Shown here piece by piece: positions 1 through 9,304 of a stretch of 64,000 bases of DNA. The notes beneath the pieces are model-generated. The model was given only the letters and a program-made list of their open reading frames with translations. It had not been told where the DNA came from and made no database searches. Source of the DNA: Ectopseudomonas mendocina (GTDB lineage Bacteria > Pseudomonadota > Gammaproteobacteria > Pseudomonadales > Pseudomonadaceae); the NCBI RefSeq assembly GCF_007049795.1, contig NZ_SCFY01000005.1, forward strand, positions 124,001 through 188,000, given 5' to 3'. A program made the position numbers and the translations under genes. Each line of letters opens with the position of its first letter. Within the stretch, counting starts at the first letter, position 1.

Positions 1-943
1 GGCGGAAGCTGGCGGTCTCGCTGAAGCCGAGCACTTCGGCGATGCGGTACACAGGCCATTGCTCCTCATTGAGCAGTGCCTTGGCACGCTCGAAGCGCAA
101 CTCGTCGAGCAGGCCCTGGTAGCTGGTGCCCAGCTCCTGCAGGTGGCGGCGCAGGGTACGCGGCGAGCAGTGCATCTGCTGCGCCAGGTTCTCAAGCCCA
201 GGCGGCTCGGCCAACTGTGCGGCGAGCAACTGGCGCACCCGCTCCAGCCAGGCCTGGCGGCTGCTGAACTCCGCGTTCAGGCGACGGCAGCGCTCGACCA
301 TATCGCCATGGGTGACGCTGTCGGCCAGCGGCAGGCGGCGCTCCAGCAACGCGGCAGGAAAAGCGAAGGCATTGCGCTGCGCCTCGAAGCGCAACGGGCA
401 GGGAAAACTCTTTGCATAGCGCTTCATATAGCGCGGCTGGGCATAGGTGAACTCGGCACCCTCCAGCGGCAGCGGCTGGCGCAGCAGCTCATCGCCGATC
501 AGTTTCAGCGAAGCCAGGCACATCTCCACGTTGAACACTTCCAGCGCCTCGGCATCGCGATAGCCGCTGGCGCAGATCCAGGCCAGCTCGCCTTCCAACT
601 GTAGATCGAGGCGAAAATAGGTGCCGAGCAGCGCCGGGTACTGCAGCAGCAGGCGCCAGGCGTCACCAAAGGTGGCAGCCGAGAGCGCGGCGTAACCGAG
701 CAGCCCATAGGAGGAAACATGCAGGCTGCGCCCCAACTCCAGCCCCATGTCGGCACGCAGGGCCAGGGCATTGGCACACACCTGCAACTCCTGCACCCGG
801 GTGATGCGCGCGTCGGCATTGTCCAGATCAGCCGCACCAATACCGCTCCCGGCCAGCAATTGCGGGCGCAACTCAGGCTGGTCGGCAAAGCGTTGCAGGA
901 TCAGGGAAACCACGTGCAGGGTGGTCAGAGAGGCGTGCAGCAT
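1..943 (-). CDS. AraC-family transcriptional regulator (3' end outside window)
   Basis: The minus frame is open from an ATG at 943 to the left edge, giving 314 codons. The N-terminal two thirds resemble the arabinose-binding-like domain of OruR/ArgR-type AraC regulators. The last 80 or so residues form an AraC DNA-binding domain: QMHCSPRTLRRHLQELG is the first helix-turn-helix and YRIAEVLGFSETASFR, at the edge, starts the second. About 20 C-terminal residues are probably missing. The gene lies upstream of nothing recognisable as its target on this side; a secreted protein gene sits behind it on the same strand. The effector is unknown. Family assignment is firm, role is not. Confidence 0.85.
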   Translation of the reverse strand, partial: MLHASLTTLHVVSLILQRFADQPELRPQLLAGSGIGAADLDNADARITRVQELQVCANALALRADMGLELGRSLHVSSYGLLGYAALSAATFGDAWRLLLQYPALLGTYFRLDLQLEGELAWICASGYRDAEALEVFNVEMCLASLKLIGDELLRQPLPLEGAEFTYAQPRYMKRYAKSFPCPLRFEAQRNAFAFPAALLERRLPLADSVTHGDMVERCRRLNAEFSSRQAWLERVRQLLAAQLAEPPGLENLAQQMHCSPRTLRRHLQELGTSYQGLLDELRFERAKALLNEEQWPVYRIAEVLGFSETASFR

Positions 944-1023
944 GATGCGTTCCGTGGGGGAAGACTAAGAATAGAACGCAAGAAATATGCCGCGAGGGGC
1001 GGGTCAACGCCCGCCCGATATGA

Positions 1024-1818
1024 TCAACGGTTACGCAGAATGGCGTTGATGAAGTCGCCCTGGTTGGCTTCATCCGAATGGGTGGTGAACTGCAGCTGAC
1101 CGTCCTTCTCGTGCAGTTTCATCGCCTCGCCAAAGCGGCAATCGACGCCCTTGAGGGTCTTGGCTTCGGCCTTGTAGCGGTCATCACGGCCGCACAGATA
1201 GGCCATCTGATTGACCACCTCGCCGCAGAAGCTCGGCACGCTGAGGCCAATCAGTTGCTCATCGCTGATCGCGCTCCAGTCGACCTTGGTCGTCAGCGAG
1301 GTACCGCAGGCCTTGGTGGCTTCGCCGTCCGTTTGTTGCAGGCGCGCACTGTAATCGGCAACACGCTGCTTGCGGTCGAAGGCAGCCAGGCGCGCCTGCA
1401 GGCCATCCTTTTCCTGCTTCACATAGAGTGCCAGGAGATCCTTCGGCTTCAGCGCCTTGGTCTTGTCCTCGTTGTAGCTGAGTTCGAAGCCCTGAGTGTT
1501 CGGCAGGTTGAGCTGGTAGCTCTCGCCGCTCCAGGCGCGCCGCTTGTTCAACAGGTTGTAGTCACGACCATCGAGACGGATGCCGTAGTCGCGCTGCTCG
1601 TTGCCCAGCTCGCGAACGTCGGTGAGGAACACCACTTCGTCGAGCGGGTGGTTGATGCCGCGGACCTGCACCAGCGCCTGCTTGCCGTCGGCAGAAGGGG
1701 CCAGCGCCAGGCTGACGCCCTGGCCGGCATCGAAGACCTGCGGATGCTTGGCCAGATCCAGCGCAGCGGCTTGAAGAGAGAGCAGGGAGAGAGCAACGAG
1801 CGAAACGTACTGTTTCAT
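1024..1818 (-). CDS. Predicted secreted protein of unknown function
   Basis: A 264-residue protein starting at MKQYVSLVALSLLSLQAAA, which is a clear Sec signal peptide of about 20 residues. The ATG at 1818 is chosen over an upstream in-frame ATG because AAGGACG precedes it at normal spacing and because the signal peptide begins there. The mature part is charged, with four cysteines in its last third (around residues 170, 197, 208 and 225), which could form disulfides in the periplasm. I do not recognise a family or catalytic motif. It is separated from the adhA-like gene by about 120 bases and may be transcribed alone. Confidence 0.75.
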   Translation of the reverse strand: MKQYVSLVALSLLSLQAAALDLAKHPQVFDAGQGVSLALAPSADGKQALVQVRGINHPLDEVVFLTDVRELGNEQRDYGIRLDGRDYNLLNKRRAWSGESYQLNLPNTQGFELSYNEDKTKALKPKDLLALYVKQEKDGLQARLAAFDRKQRVADYSARLQQTDGEATKACGTSLTTKVDWSAISDEQLIGLSVPSFCGEVVNQMAYLCGRDDRYKAEAKTLKGVDCRFGEAMKLHEKDGQLQFTTHSDEANQGDFINAILRNR

Positions 1819-1938
1819 GACGACACGTCCTTGTACGGATGAAGGGCGCACAGTATAGCCAGCCGTCTGGCGGCGATCTGTGCGCTCTTCCGCGTCCGTT
1901 CTGTAGGAAAATTGCCTATCCGTGGCGATTTCCCTGTC

Positions 1939-2961
1939 TTAGAACTGCAGCACGACGCGCCCCTCGATCTGCCCGCCGCGCATCTGATCGAAGATGCCGT
2001 TGATGTTGTCGAGACTGTCGCTGTGCACCGTGGCCTTGACCAAGCCTTCACCGGCGAAGTCCAGCGCCTCCTGCAGGTCGGCACGGGTGCCGACGATGGA
2101 ACCGGTGATGGTGATGGCCTTGAGCACCACGTCGAAGATCGGCGTGGGGAAGTCGCCCGGCGGCAGGCCGGCCAGCGCCACCGTACCGTGCCGGCGCGCC
2201 ATGCCGATGGCCTGGCCAAAGGCGGCGTTGGACACTGCAGTGACCAGCACGCCGTGAGCGCCGCCGATATCGCGCTGCACCACCTCGGCCGGGTTTTCCT
2301 TGCGCGCGTTGATGGTCAGGCTGGCGCCGAGCTTGCGCGCCAGCTCCAGCTTGGCATCGTCGACGTCCACCGCGACCACGTGCAAGCCCATGGCGCGCGC
2401 GTACTGCACAGCCACGTGACCCAGGCCGCCAATACCGGAGATCGCTACCCACTGTCCGGGGCGTGCCTTGGTTTCCTTGAGGCCCTTGTACACCGTCACC
2501 CCCGCGCAGAGGATCGGCGCGATCTCGAGGAAGTCGACATTCTTCGGCAGGATGCCGACGTAATTGGGGTCAGCCAGCACGTATTCGGCATAGCCACCGT
2601 TGATCGAATAACCGGTGTTCTGCTGGCTCTCGCACAGGGTTTCCCAGCCGGTCAGGCAGTGTTCGCAGCAGCCGCAGGCGGTGTACAGCCAGGGCACGCC
2701 GACGCGGTCGCCCTCCTTGACCCGCGTGACGCCGCTACCGACCGCCGCCACGTAGCCAACCCCTTCGTGACCGGGAATGAACGGCAGGCTCGGTTTCACC
2801 GGCCAGTCACCTTCGGCCGCATGCAGGTCGGTGTGGCAGACGCCCGAGGCTTCGATCTTGACCAAAATCTGCCCAGGCCCGGGCAGCGGCGTCTTCACCT
2901 CCTCGATACGCAGGGGTTCGCCAAAGGCGTGGACGACTGCGGCTTTCATGGTCTGGTTCAT
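1939..2961 (-). CDS. adhA: Zinc-dependent alcohol dehydrogenase (AdhA/AdhP type)
   Basis: A 340-residue medium-chain dehydrogenase that oxidises primary alcohols to aldehydes with NAD. Catalytic zinc ligands are visible in [16 protein letters not shown] and the later cysteine of [13 protein letters not shown]. The structural-zinc lobe is [15 protein letters not shown]. The Rossmann motif is [13 protein letters not shown]. The ATG at 2961 (MNQTMKAAV) follows a GAGGAA ribosome binding site; an ATG six codons earlier is less likely. In P. aeruginosa the same gene lies divergent from purEK, as here. It could act on ethanol or longer alcohols; the substrate is inferred from family only. Confidence 0.93.
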   Translation of the reverse strand: MNQTMKAAVVHAFGEPLRIEEVKTPLPGPGQILVKIEASGVCHTDLHAAEGDWPVKPSLPFIPGHEGVGYVAAVGSGVTRVKEGDRVGVPWLYTACGCCEHCLTGWETLCESQQNTGYSINGGYAEYVLADPNYVGILPKNVDFLEIAPILCAGVTVYKGLKETKARPGQWVAISGIGGLGHVAVQYARAMGLHVVAVDVDDAKLELARKLGASLTINARKENPAEVVQRDIGGAHGVLVTAVSNAAFGQAIGMARRHGTVALAGLPPGDFPTPIFDVVLKAITITGSIVGTRADLQEALDFAGEGLVKATVHSDSLDNINGIFDQMRGGQIEGRVVLQF

Positions 2962-3237
2962 GTGCTGTTCCTCTTCCATGCGAGTGGAGCGTCAGTTTGC
3001 GCGCGCAGCCCGTGCCGGCATTGCTCCAGAGCAAGGTTTAGGCGGTTTTCCCGCTCTGCCACATCCTGCATGACAAACGGTCGTCGCCACTGCCCGCCAG
3101 CGCTGGCTTTGCGTTATACTGCGCGGCCTTCGGCCGGCAGCACCCGGCCAACGAATCATGACAAGCCACGCTGGCCCGCCCGCGTGGCTTGTTGGTTTTT
3201 GACGCGCCGCGAGGCGCCCGAGAGAAGAGGCACGACG

Positions 3238-3729
3238 ATGAGCGCACTGGTTGGCGTGATCATGGGCTCCAAGTCCGATTGGTCCACCCTTAGCCACACC
3301 GCCGAGATGCTGGACAAGCTGGGCATCCCCCATGAGGTCAAGGTGGTTTCCGCCCACCGCACCCCGGACCTGCTGTTCCAGTACGCCGAAGAGGCAGAAG
3401 CACGCGGCATTCAGGTGATCATCGCCGGTGCCGGTGGCGCCGCTCACCTGCCGGGTATGTGCGCCGCCAAGACCCATCTGCCAGTGCTCGGCGTACCGGT
3501 GCAGTCATCCATGCTCTCGGGCGTCGACTCGCTGCTGTCGATCGTGCAGATGCCTGCTGGTATCCCGGTCGCCACCCTGGCCATCGGCAAGGCCGGCGCA
3601 GTCAACGCCGCCCTGCTGGCCGCCAGCATCCTCGGTCATCAGCACCCGCAGTTCCACGCGGCGCTGAAGCAGTTCCGCCAGGAACAGACCGATACCGTGC
3701 TGAGCAACCCGGATCCGCGCGAGGCCTGA
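3238..3729 (+). CDS. purE: N5-carboxyaminoimidazole ribonucleotide mutase PurE
   Basis: A 163-residue class I PurE. It converts N5-CAIR to CAIR in de novo purine synthesis and works with PurK, encoded next. The N-terminus [11 protein letters not shown] binds the nucleotide phosphate, VVSAHRTPD is the conserved active-site loop with its histidine, and [13 protein letters not shown] is the glycine-rich loop. Length and motifs are complete. The first gene of a purEK pair; the two are separated by 144 bases that contain a diverged hairpin repeat, so co-transcription is likely but not certain. Confidence 0.97.
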   Translation: MSALVGVIMGSKSDWSTLSHTAEMLDKLGIPHEVKVVSAHRTPDLLFQYAEEAEARGIQVIIAGAGGAAHLPGMCAAKTHLPVLGVPVQSSMLSGVDSLLSIVQMPAGIPVATLAIGKAGAVNAALLAASILGHQHPQFHAALKQFRQEQTDTVLSNPDPREA

Positions 3730-3771
3730 AGCCCATCCATCCGGGGCTGCGACACGGCGCATTTGCGCTGT

Positions 3772-3831
3772 GCGCTGCTCGGAATGCTCATTTACCGGCG
3801 TAAACTCCGCTTCCTGCGCTGCGGGCAGCGC
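3772..3831. repeat. Diverged copy of a palindromic repeat in the purE-purK gap
   Basis: The core AATGCTCATTTAC at 3783 followed by GCGTAAACTCCGCTT at 3798 is nearly identical to the centre of the two larger elements at 55091 and 61391. Here the arms are different but still self-complementary: GCGCTGC at 3772 pairs with GCAGCGC at 3825, and TTTAC pairs with GTAAA in the centre. It looks like an old, shortened member of the same family. It could affect purK expression as an RNA hairpin; this is inference. Confidence 0.6.
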
Positions 3832-3873
3832 TCAACTGCTTGGTCTCGCCACCTGCTGAAAAGGGGCTTTGTT

Positions 3874-4959
3874 ATGAAAATCGGTGTGATCGGTGGCGGC
3901 CAGTTGGGCCGCATGATGGCCCTGGCGGGTACTCCGCTGGGCATGCAGTTCGCCTTCCTCGACCCGGCGCCGGACGCCTGCGCTCAGGCGCTCGGCGAGC
4001 ATATCCGCGCCGATTACGGCGATCAGGACCACCTGCGCCAGTTGGCCGACGAGGTTGACCTGGTTACCTTCGAATTCGAGAGCGTGCCGGCGGAAACCGT
4101 GGCCTTCCTCTCGCAGTTCGTGCCGGTCTACCCGAGCGCCGAAGCCCTGCGCATCGCCCGTGATCGCTGGTTCGAGAAGTCGATGTTCAAGGACCTGGGC
4201 ATTCCCACGCCGGAGTTCGCCGACATTCAGTCGCAGGCCGACCTCGATGCTGCGGTTGCCAGCATCGGCCTGCCGGCCGTGATGAAAACCCGCACCCTGG
4301 GCTACGACGGCAAGGGTCAGAAAGTCCTGCGCAAGCCGGAAGATGTCACCGGTGCCTTCGCCGAACTGGGCAGCGTGCCGTGCATCCTCGAAGGCTTCGT
4401 ACCCTTCACCGGCGAGGTGTCACTGATCGCCGTGCGTGCTCGCGATGGTGAGACACGCTTCTATCCGCTGGTGCACAACACCCACGACAGCGGCATTCTC
4501 GCCCTGTCCATCGCCAGCACCGAGCACCCGCTGCAGGCGCTGGCCGAGGACTATGTCGGCCGCGTGCTGGACAAGCTCGATTACGTCGGCGTGCTGGCCT
4601 TCGAGTTCTTCGAAGTTGACGGCGGCCTCAAGGCCAACGAAATCGCCCCGCGCGTGCACAACTCCGGGCACTGGACCATCGAAGGCGCCGAGTGCAGCCA
4701 GTTCGAGAACCACCTGCGCGCCGTCGCCGGCCTGCCGCTGGGCTCCACCGCCAAGCTGGGCGAAAGCGCCATGCTCAACTTCATCGGTGAAGTACCGCCG
4801 GTGGACAAGGTGATCAGCATTGCCGACTGCCACCTGCACCACTACGGCAAGGCCTTCAAGGACGGGCGCAAGGTCGGCCATGCCACCCTGCGCAGCGCCG
4901 ACCGCGCCAGCCTCGATGCCGGTATCGCCGCCGTCGAAGCCTTGATCAGCAAAGCGTAA
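3874..4959 (+). CDS. purK: N5-carboxyaminoimidazole ribonucleotide synthase PurK
   Basis: A 361-residue ATP-grasp enzyme that makes N5-CAIR from AIR, bicarbonate and ATP, feeding PurE. The N-terminal pre-ATP-grasp fold starts with the typical IGVIGGGQLGRMMALAG. The ATP-binding lysine region KTRTLGYDGKGQ and the metal/substrate region EIAPRVHNSGHWTIEG are present. The ATG at 3874 is preceded by AAAAGGGG and begins at the family's usual N-terminus. An upstream extension of the frame is not used because it crosses the repeat in the purE-purK gap. Confidence 0.97.
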   Translation: MKIGVIGGGQLGRMMALAGTPLGMQFAFLDPAPDACAQALGEHIRADYGDQDHLRQLADEVDLVTFEFESVPAETVAFLSQFVPVYPSAEALRIARDRWFEKSMFKDLGIPTPEFADIQSQADLDAAVASIGLPAVMKTRTLGYDGKGQKVLRKPEDVTGAFAELGSVPCILEGFVPFTGEVSLIAVRARDGETRFYPLVHNTHDSGILALSIASTEHPLQALAEDYVGRVLDKLDYVGVLAFEFFEVDGGLKANEIAPRVHNSGHWTIEGAECSQFENHLRAVAGLPLGSTAKLGESAMLNFIGEVPPVDKVISIADCHLHHYGKAFKDGRKVGHATLRSADRASLDAGIAAVEALISKA

Positions 4960-5047
4960 GTCCGGTAACTGGCGAACCGATAGCACCTTCGTCGGTCAGA
5001 TACCAGGTCGCCGCAATCGCGGCGACCTGGATCAAGGAGAAACGCCA

Positions 5048-5293
5048 ATGGGCATTATCGGCACCATTTTCATCGGACTGATCGTCGGTCTGATCGCACG
5101 CTTCCTCAAACCCGGCGATGACAGCATGGGCTGGATCATGACCATCCTGCTTGGCATCGGCGGCTCCATTGCCGCGACCTACGGCGGGCAGGCGCTGGGC
5201 ATCTACGAAGCTGGCCAGGCGGCCGGTTTCATCGGCGCAGTGATCGGCGCCATCGTTCTGCTGGTAATCTACGGCGCGATCAAGAAGGGCTGA
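5048..5293 (+). CDS. GlsB/YeaQ/YmgE family small membrane protein
   Basis: An 81-residue protein with three hydrophobic segments (about 2-18, 28-46 and 55-77) and the glycine-rich pattern of the transglycosylase-associated/YeaQ family, with FLKPGDDSMGWIMTILLGI the most characteristic stretch. AAGGAGAA lies just before the ATG. Members are stress-associated inner-membrane proteins without a proven biochemical role. A stem-loop right after the stop suggests a single-gene or gene-end transcript. Confidence 0.85.
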   Translation: MGIIGTIFIGLIVGLIARFLKPGDDSMGWIMTILLGIGGSIAATYGGQALGIYEAGQAAGFIGAVIGAIVLLVIYGAIKKG

Positions 5294-5304
5294 CAAGCCC
5301 AGCC

Positions 5305-5327
5305 AGGAGCCGACTTGTCGGCTCCTC
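5305..5327 (+). terminator. Probable terminator hairpin after the YeaQ-like gene
   Basis: AGGAGCCGAC and GTCGGCTCCT form a near-perfect stem with a tiny loop, followed by a short, weak T-run (CGTTT). It sits between the stop at 5293 and the next gene. Readthrough into the next gene is possible because that gene starts only about 20 bases later. Confidence 0.55.
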
Positions 5328-5344
5328 GTTTACGCCGCCACGAG

Positions 5345-5890
5345 ATGCCATACCCCATGCGCCACTTGCTGCTCGCCCTACTCTTTTGTACCGGCCTGGC
5401 CCACGCCGAATTGCCGGAAACCGACTGGCTCGATTTGATGCCACCCGAAGACCGCAAGGCCCTCGAGGAAATGCCCGAGATCAGCCACGACAGTCCTGAA
5501 GGCGACAGCACCTTCTACAGCGAGGGCGGCCTGCGCCAGCAAGATCAGGATCTGCCTGCAGTGATGTACTCCGCCAAGACCGTGCCCGAACTCGACGGCA
5601 AGGCCATCCGCCTGGGCGGCTATCCGGTGCCGCTGGAAAACGACGAGAAAGGCAACAGCACCCTGTTCTTCCTGGTGCCCTATCCGGGCGCCTGCATCCA
5701 TGTGCCGCCACCCCCGCCCAATCAGCTTGTACTGGTGCGCTACCCGAAAGGCATCCCGCTCGACGACATCTACGCCCCGCTGTGGGTCAGTGGCGCGCTG
5801 AAGGTGGAGCAGGTCAGCAACGACCTGGCCGACGCCGCTTATGCCATGGATGCCGGCGAAGTACGCTTGGTGACCGACGAAGACCTCTAA
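5345..5890 (+). CDS. DUF3299 family exported protein
   Basis: About 181 residues with an N-terminal signal peptide (MRHLLLALLFCTGLAHA, cleavage after HAEL region). The signature region runs IRLGGYPVPLE, then LVPYPGACIHVPPPPPNQ, which is the hallmark of DUF3299. The family's function is unknown; it is often found near exported transport or thioredoxin-like proteins, as here. Start choice is uncertain: ATG at 5345 or at 5357, neither with a strong ribosome binding site; a TTG at 5315 lies inside the terminator hairpin and is unlikely. Confidence 0.8.
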   Translation: MPYPMRHLLLALLFCTGLAHAELPETDWLDLMPPEDRKALEEMPEISHDSPEGDSTFYSEGGLRQQDQDLPAVMYSAKTVPELDGKAIRLGGYPVPLENDEKGNSTLFFLVPYPGACIHVPPPPPNQLVLVRYPKGIPLDDIYAPLWVSGALKVEQVSNDLADAAYAMDAGEVRLVTDEDL

Positions 5891-5921
5891 CTGCCTGCCA
5901 TCCCCTGCTAGGAGTTCCAGC

Positions 5922-6395
5922 ATGAAAGCTGCTGCCCTGCTGTTGCTGTGCCTGCTGTCCACCGCTGCACTGGCCCTGGAGCCCGGCGAGCGTCTGGCGC
6001 CCTGGACGCTGCTCGATCAGTTCGACGCGCCCTACACCCTGAACGACGAAACGCAGATCCTACTGGTCGCGCGCAACATGGATGGCGCCAAACTGGTCAA
6101 CGCCGCTCTGGAAGGCAAACCCAAAGGCTATCTGGAACAGCGCCAGGCAGTCTTCCTCGCCGACGTCAGCCGCATGCCCCGAATCATCGCCACCCTCTTC
6201 GCCCTGCCGAAGATGCGCGACTACAACTATCGCATCCTCCTCGACCGCGACTCCCGCATCGCCCCGCGTTATCCGGCTGGCGAGGGTGAGGTGCTGTGGT
6301 TGCAGTTGGAGGATGGGAAGTTGGTTCAGCAACAGACCTTTACCAGCGCCGAGCCGCTTCGCCAGGCGCTGGAGCAGCAGGGCAGCGCTAACTAG
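5922..6395 (+). CDS. Exported thioredoxin-fold-like protein
   Basis: A 157-residue protein with a signal peptide (MKAAALLLLCLLSTAALA). The mature part has the shape of periplasmic thioredoxin-like proteins (LDQFDAPYTLNDETQILLVARN) but no CXXC motif, so a redox role is doubtful. It follows the DUF3299 gene by 31 bases with GGAG before the ATG, suggesting a two-gene operon. The stop overlaps the 3' end of the convergent mutarotase gene by 8 bases. Confidence 0.75.
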   Translation: MKAAALLLLCLLSTAALALEPGERLAPWTLLDQFDAPYTLNDETQILLVARNMDGAKLVNAALEGKPKGYLEQRQAVFLADVSRMPRIIATLFALPKMRDYNYRILLDRDSRIAPRYPAGEGEVLWLQLEDGKLVQQQTFTSAEPLRQALEQQGSAN

Positions 6396-7290
6396 CGAGC
6401 GGCTCGCTGGACAGGCGCAACTCAAGCCGATGACGCTCATCGGCTTTCAGCTGCACGATGTCTTCCAGCACGTTGGCCGTCTCGATGCAAAGCATGTTCT
6501 GCCAGGCCTCGTCGGGGAACTGCGACAGGCGCTTGGCCTTGTCGACCCAGGGATTCCACAGCACAGCCGAACGTGAACCACGAGCATCCAGATGGATGCG
6601 CCGACCCCAGCCCGGATCGACGATGCTCAGTCGCGCGGCGGTGTCGAAGTAGATGCGATCGGTCTCCGCATCGAACCCCAGCGCTTCCAGCTGACGCAGC
6701 TCCTGCCAGTCCTGCAAGGTATCGATATAGCGGCAGCCCTGCAGCCCCTCGACGCTGACCTGGCGCACGTCGCTGACGGCGAAGTAGCTGTGCAGCGCCT
6801 GGCTCAGTGTCAGCGGCTCCGTACCGCGATTGTGGGTTTCCAGGCTCATGCCGAGATCGTCTGCCAGGCGCACGACGAAGGTCAGGCCGACATCCCTGGG
6901 CCAGCCCTCCAGCGGCTGAGTGCGCGTGTCGTAGGCAAAGCGCAGGGTGACGGCGTCGTCCTCCTCGTCGATGCTCAGCAACTCCCAGTCCAATGCACGC
7001 ACCAGGCCATGGGCCGGCGCCTGCTCGAGGTGATAGTGCGCCTGCACGGCATGCGGATTGCGGCGCAGATCTCCGAACCAGGGCCAGCACACCGGCACAC
7101 CACCGCGCACGCTTTGGCCACGCTGATAAGCCGCATCCGGGCTTAGCCAGATCAGCGGCGGCTGCTCACCCTGCTGGTAACTGAGAATCTGCGCGCCCTG
7201 CTGGGCTACCAGCAATTCGCTGCCGGCAGCACGAATGCGCCAGCAGACCAGTTGATCCAGTTCCACGCGTTCGACTTGGGCGGTGCTCAT
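6388..7290 (-). CDS. D-hexose-6-phosphate mutarotase (YeaD-like)
   Basis: A 300-residue aldose 1-epimerase-fold protein that interconverts anomers of glucose-6-phosphate and related sugars. Family motifs are the substrate arginine/histidine loops GGVPVCWPWFG, APAHGLVRALDW and the FAVSD and WNPWVDKA segments. The ATG at 7290 (MSTAQVERVELDQL) is chosen because an upstream in-frame start lacks a ribosome binding site and extends past the family's usual N-terminus. Cytoplasmic, no signal peptide. Confidence 0.9.
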   Translation of the reverse strand: MSTAQVERVELDQLVCWRIRAAGSELLVAQQGAQILSYQQGEQPPLIWLSPDAAYQRGQSVRGGVPVCWPWFGDLRRNPHAVQAHYHLEQAPAHGLVRALDWELLSIDEEDDAVTLRFAYDTRTQPLEGWPRDVGLTFVVRLADDLGMSLETHNRGTEPLTLSQALHSYFAVSDVRQVSVEGLQGCRYIDTLQDWQELRQLEALGFDAETDRIYFDTAARLSIVDPGWGRRIHLDARGSRSAVLWNPWVDKAKRLSQFPDEAWQNMLCIETANVLEDIVQLKADERHRLELRLSSEPLAS

Positions 7291-7340
7291 GACGACCTCT
7301 CGTTGAGATAGATGACCAATAGTGTGACAACGCAAAAAGC

Positions 7341-7369
7341 AAAACGCCCATCACGAGGACGGGCGTTTT
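7341..7369 (-). terminator. Rho-independent terminator of the TRAP permease genes
   Basis: AAAACGCCC and GGGCGTTTT form a perfect stem around a short loop. Read on the minus strand it ends in TTTTGCTTTTTG. It lies 21 bases past the dctM stop. Confidence 0.85.
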
Positions 7370-7389
7370 GCCAAACCAGCCAGCGAGAC

Positions 7390-8766
7390 TTACTTGCCGT
7401 AGACCTGCTCCGGCAGCCAAGTGATCAGCCCCGGGAAGATATAGGCGATCACCAGCAGCAGAATCTGGATCAGGATGAACGGCACCACACCTTTGTAGAT
7501 GGTACTGGTGGGAATGCTCGCCGGTGTCACGCCACGCAGATAGAACAGCGCGAAGCCGAATGGCGGAGTGAGGAAGGAGGTTTGCAGGTTGAGTGCGATC
7601 ATCACGCCCAGCCAGATCGGATCGAGCCCCATGGCCAGCAGCACCGGACCGACGATCGGCACCACCACGAAGGTGATCTCGATGAAGTCGAGGATGAAGC
7701 CGAGCAGGAAGATCACCACCATCACCAGGAAGAACGCGCCGAGCACACCACCGGGCAGCTGGGCGAACACGTCCTCGATCAGCGCCTCACCGCCGAAGCC
7801 GCGGAACACCAGGGAGAACAGCGACGCGCCGATCAGGATCATGAAGACCATGGCACTGATTTCGGTGGTGCCGTAGGCCACGTCCTTGAGCTGGCCGAAG
7901 TTCAGCTTGCCCTTGCTGAAGGCCAGCAGCATCGCGCCTACGGCGCCCAGCGCAGCGGCTTCGGTAGGGGTGGCGTAGCCAGCCAGGATCGAGCCCAGTA
8001 CCGCGCCAATCAGGATCAGCGGCGGAATCAACGCCTTGCCCAGCTTGCCCCACTCGATAGGGCCGAGCTCTTCTTGCGGCAGTGCCGGCAGTTTCTTCGG
8101 CTGGAAGATGGCGACGGCAATGATGTAGACGATGTACAGACCGACCAGCAACAGACCGGGCAGCAGAGCGCCGACGAACAGGTCGCCAACCGAGACGGTC
8201 TTCGGCGAGAAGATGCCCATCTTCAGCTGCGCCTGCTGATAGGCGCTGGACATCACGTCACCCAGCAGCACCAGCACGATGGACGGCGGAATGATCTGCC
8301 CCAGAGTACCGGTAGCAGCCAGAGTGCCGGTGGAAATGGCCGGATCATAGCCACGGCGCAACATGGTCGGCAGTGCCAGCAGGCCCATGGTCACCACGGT
8401 GGCGCCGACGATACCGGTGGAAGCAGCGAGCAGGGCGCCGACCACGCACACGGAAATCGCCAGGCCGCCACGCAGGGTGCCGAACAGGCGCGACATGGAC
8501 TCGAGCAGGTCTTCGGCCACCCGTGAGCGTTCCAGCATCACCCCCATGAACACGAACAGCGGCACGGCGAGCATCGTCTGGTTGTTCATGATGCCGAACA
8601 GGCGGTTCGGCAGGGCGCTGAGGTAACCAGGATCAAAGGTGCCCGTGACGACACCGATGGCGGCGAACAGCAGGGAAACGCCAGCCAGGGTGAACGCTAC
8701 CGGGAAGCCGGCCATCAAGGCCACGCAAATACTGACGAACAGCAGAATCGCCATCAACTCAGCCAT
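7390..8766 (-). CDS. dctM: TRAP transporter large permease subunit (DctM family)
   Basis: A 458-residue polytopic inner-membrane protein of the DctM family, the ion-driven channel subunit of a TRAP uptake system. Typical features are the N-terminal FVSICVALMAGFPVAFTLAG helix, STGIVGATVVTMGLLALPTM, GTLGQIIPPSIVLVL and GYATPTEAAALGAVGA. It overlaps the small-permease gene by 8 bases, so the two are translated together. With the divergent TakP-like binding protein gene at 9550 it makes a complete transporter, probably for keto-acids or other small carboxylates. Confidence 0.95.
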   Translation of the reverse strand: MAELMAILLFVSICVALMAGFPVAFTLAGVSLLFAAIGVVTGTFDPGYLSALPNRLFGIMNNQTMLAVPLFVFMGVMLERSRVAEDLLESMSRLFGTLRGGLAISVCVVGALLAASTGIVGATVVTMGLLALPTMLRRGYDPAISTGTLAATGTLGQIIPPSIVLVLLGDVMSSAYQQAQLKMGIFSPKTVSVGDLFVGALLPGLLLVGLYIVYIIAVAIFQPKKLPALPQEELGPIEWGKLGKALIPPLILIGAVLGSILAGYATPTEAAALGAVGAMLLAFSKGKLNFGQLKDVAYGTTEISAMVFMILIGASLFSLVFRGFGGEALIEDVFAQLPGGVLGAFFLVMVVIFLLGFILDFIEITFVVVPIVGPVLLAMGLDPIWLGVMIALNLQTSFLTPPFGFALFYLRGVTPASIPTSTIYKGVVPFILIQILLLVIAYIFPGLITWLPEQVYGK

Positions 8767-9304
8767 GTTTCACCTCCGGAGCTGGCAGGCGACCGCTGAA
8801 GACGTAGATTGCCTTGATCAGATTGGAAATACCTTGCAGTACCAGGCTGACGACCAGTACCAGGATGATGCTTTTCTGCAGGTAGACGAACTTGAGGCCG
8901 CCAGATTCGCTGGACGCTTCGAAAGTCGACCAGGCGTTGCTGACGTAATCCCAACTGGCCCAACCGAGGAACAGCGCGACCGGCAGCAGGAACAGCAGAT
9001 TACCGCAGATCTCGACCAGCGCCTGACGGCGGCCGCTGAACTTCTGGTAGAAGATGTCCACACGCACGTGTCCGTTGCGTTGCAGCACCCAGGCCGCTGC
9101 ACCCATGAACACCAGTGCATGCGCGTAGAGCACCGCCTCTTGCAGGGCCGTGGCGCCGATGCCGAAGCCGTAGCGCAGCACCACGACGACAGCGGTGCCG
9201 ATTACCAGAAAAACCGTCAGCCAGGCGCAAGCCTTGCCGAACCAGCTGTTGAGGGCATCGATCAGGTATGCAAGAGCGAGGGGAAATGAAGGCTTGTCGG
9301 ACAT
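8759..9304 (-). CDS. dctQ: TRAP transporter small permease subunit (DctQ family)
   Basis: A 181-residue membrane protein with four hydrophobic segments and the DctQ-type motif VLQRNGHVRVDIFYQ in the middle. It is the small scaffold subunit that pairs with DctM. AAAGGA precedes the ATG at 9304. The 245 bases between it and the divergent binding-protein gene must hold both promoters. Confidence 0.93.
   Translation of the reverse strand: MSDKPSFPLALAYLIDALNSWFGKACAWLTVFLVIGTAVVVVLRYGFGIGATALQEAVLYAHALVFMGAAAWVLQRNGHVRVDIFYQKFSGRRQALVEICGNLLFLLPVALFLGWASWDYVSNAWSTFEASSESGGLKFVYLQKSIILVLVVSLVLQGISNLIKAIYVFSGRLPAPEVKHG

Noticed and set aside
1912..3729. A 605-codon plus frame ending in purE
   Set aside because: The upstream two thirds are antisense to the alcohol dehydrogenase; PurE begins at the ATG at 3238, which matches the family N-terminus.
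3772..3831. Purine riboswitch or attenuator before purK
   Set aside because: The folded segment matches the dispersed palindromic element family rather than a purine aptamer, which lacks its conserved junction here.
7312..8526. A 404-codon plus frame rich in Gln, His and Glu
   Set aside because: Antisense shadow of the TRAP large permease, whose coding strand gives a complete DctM protein.
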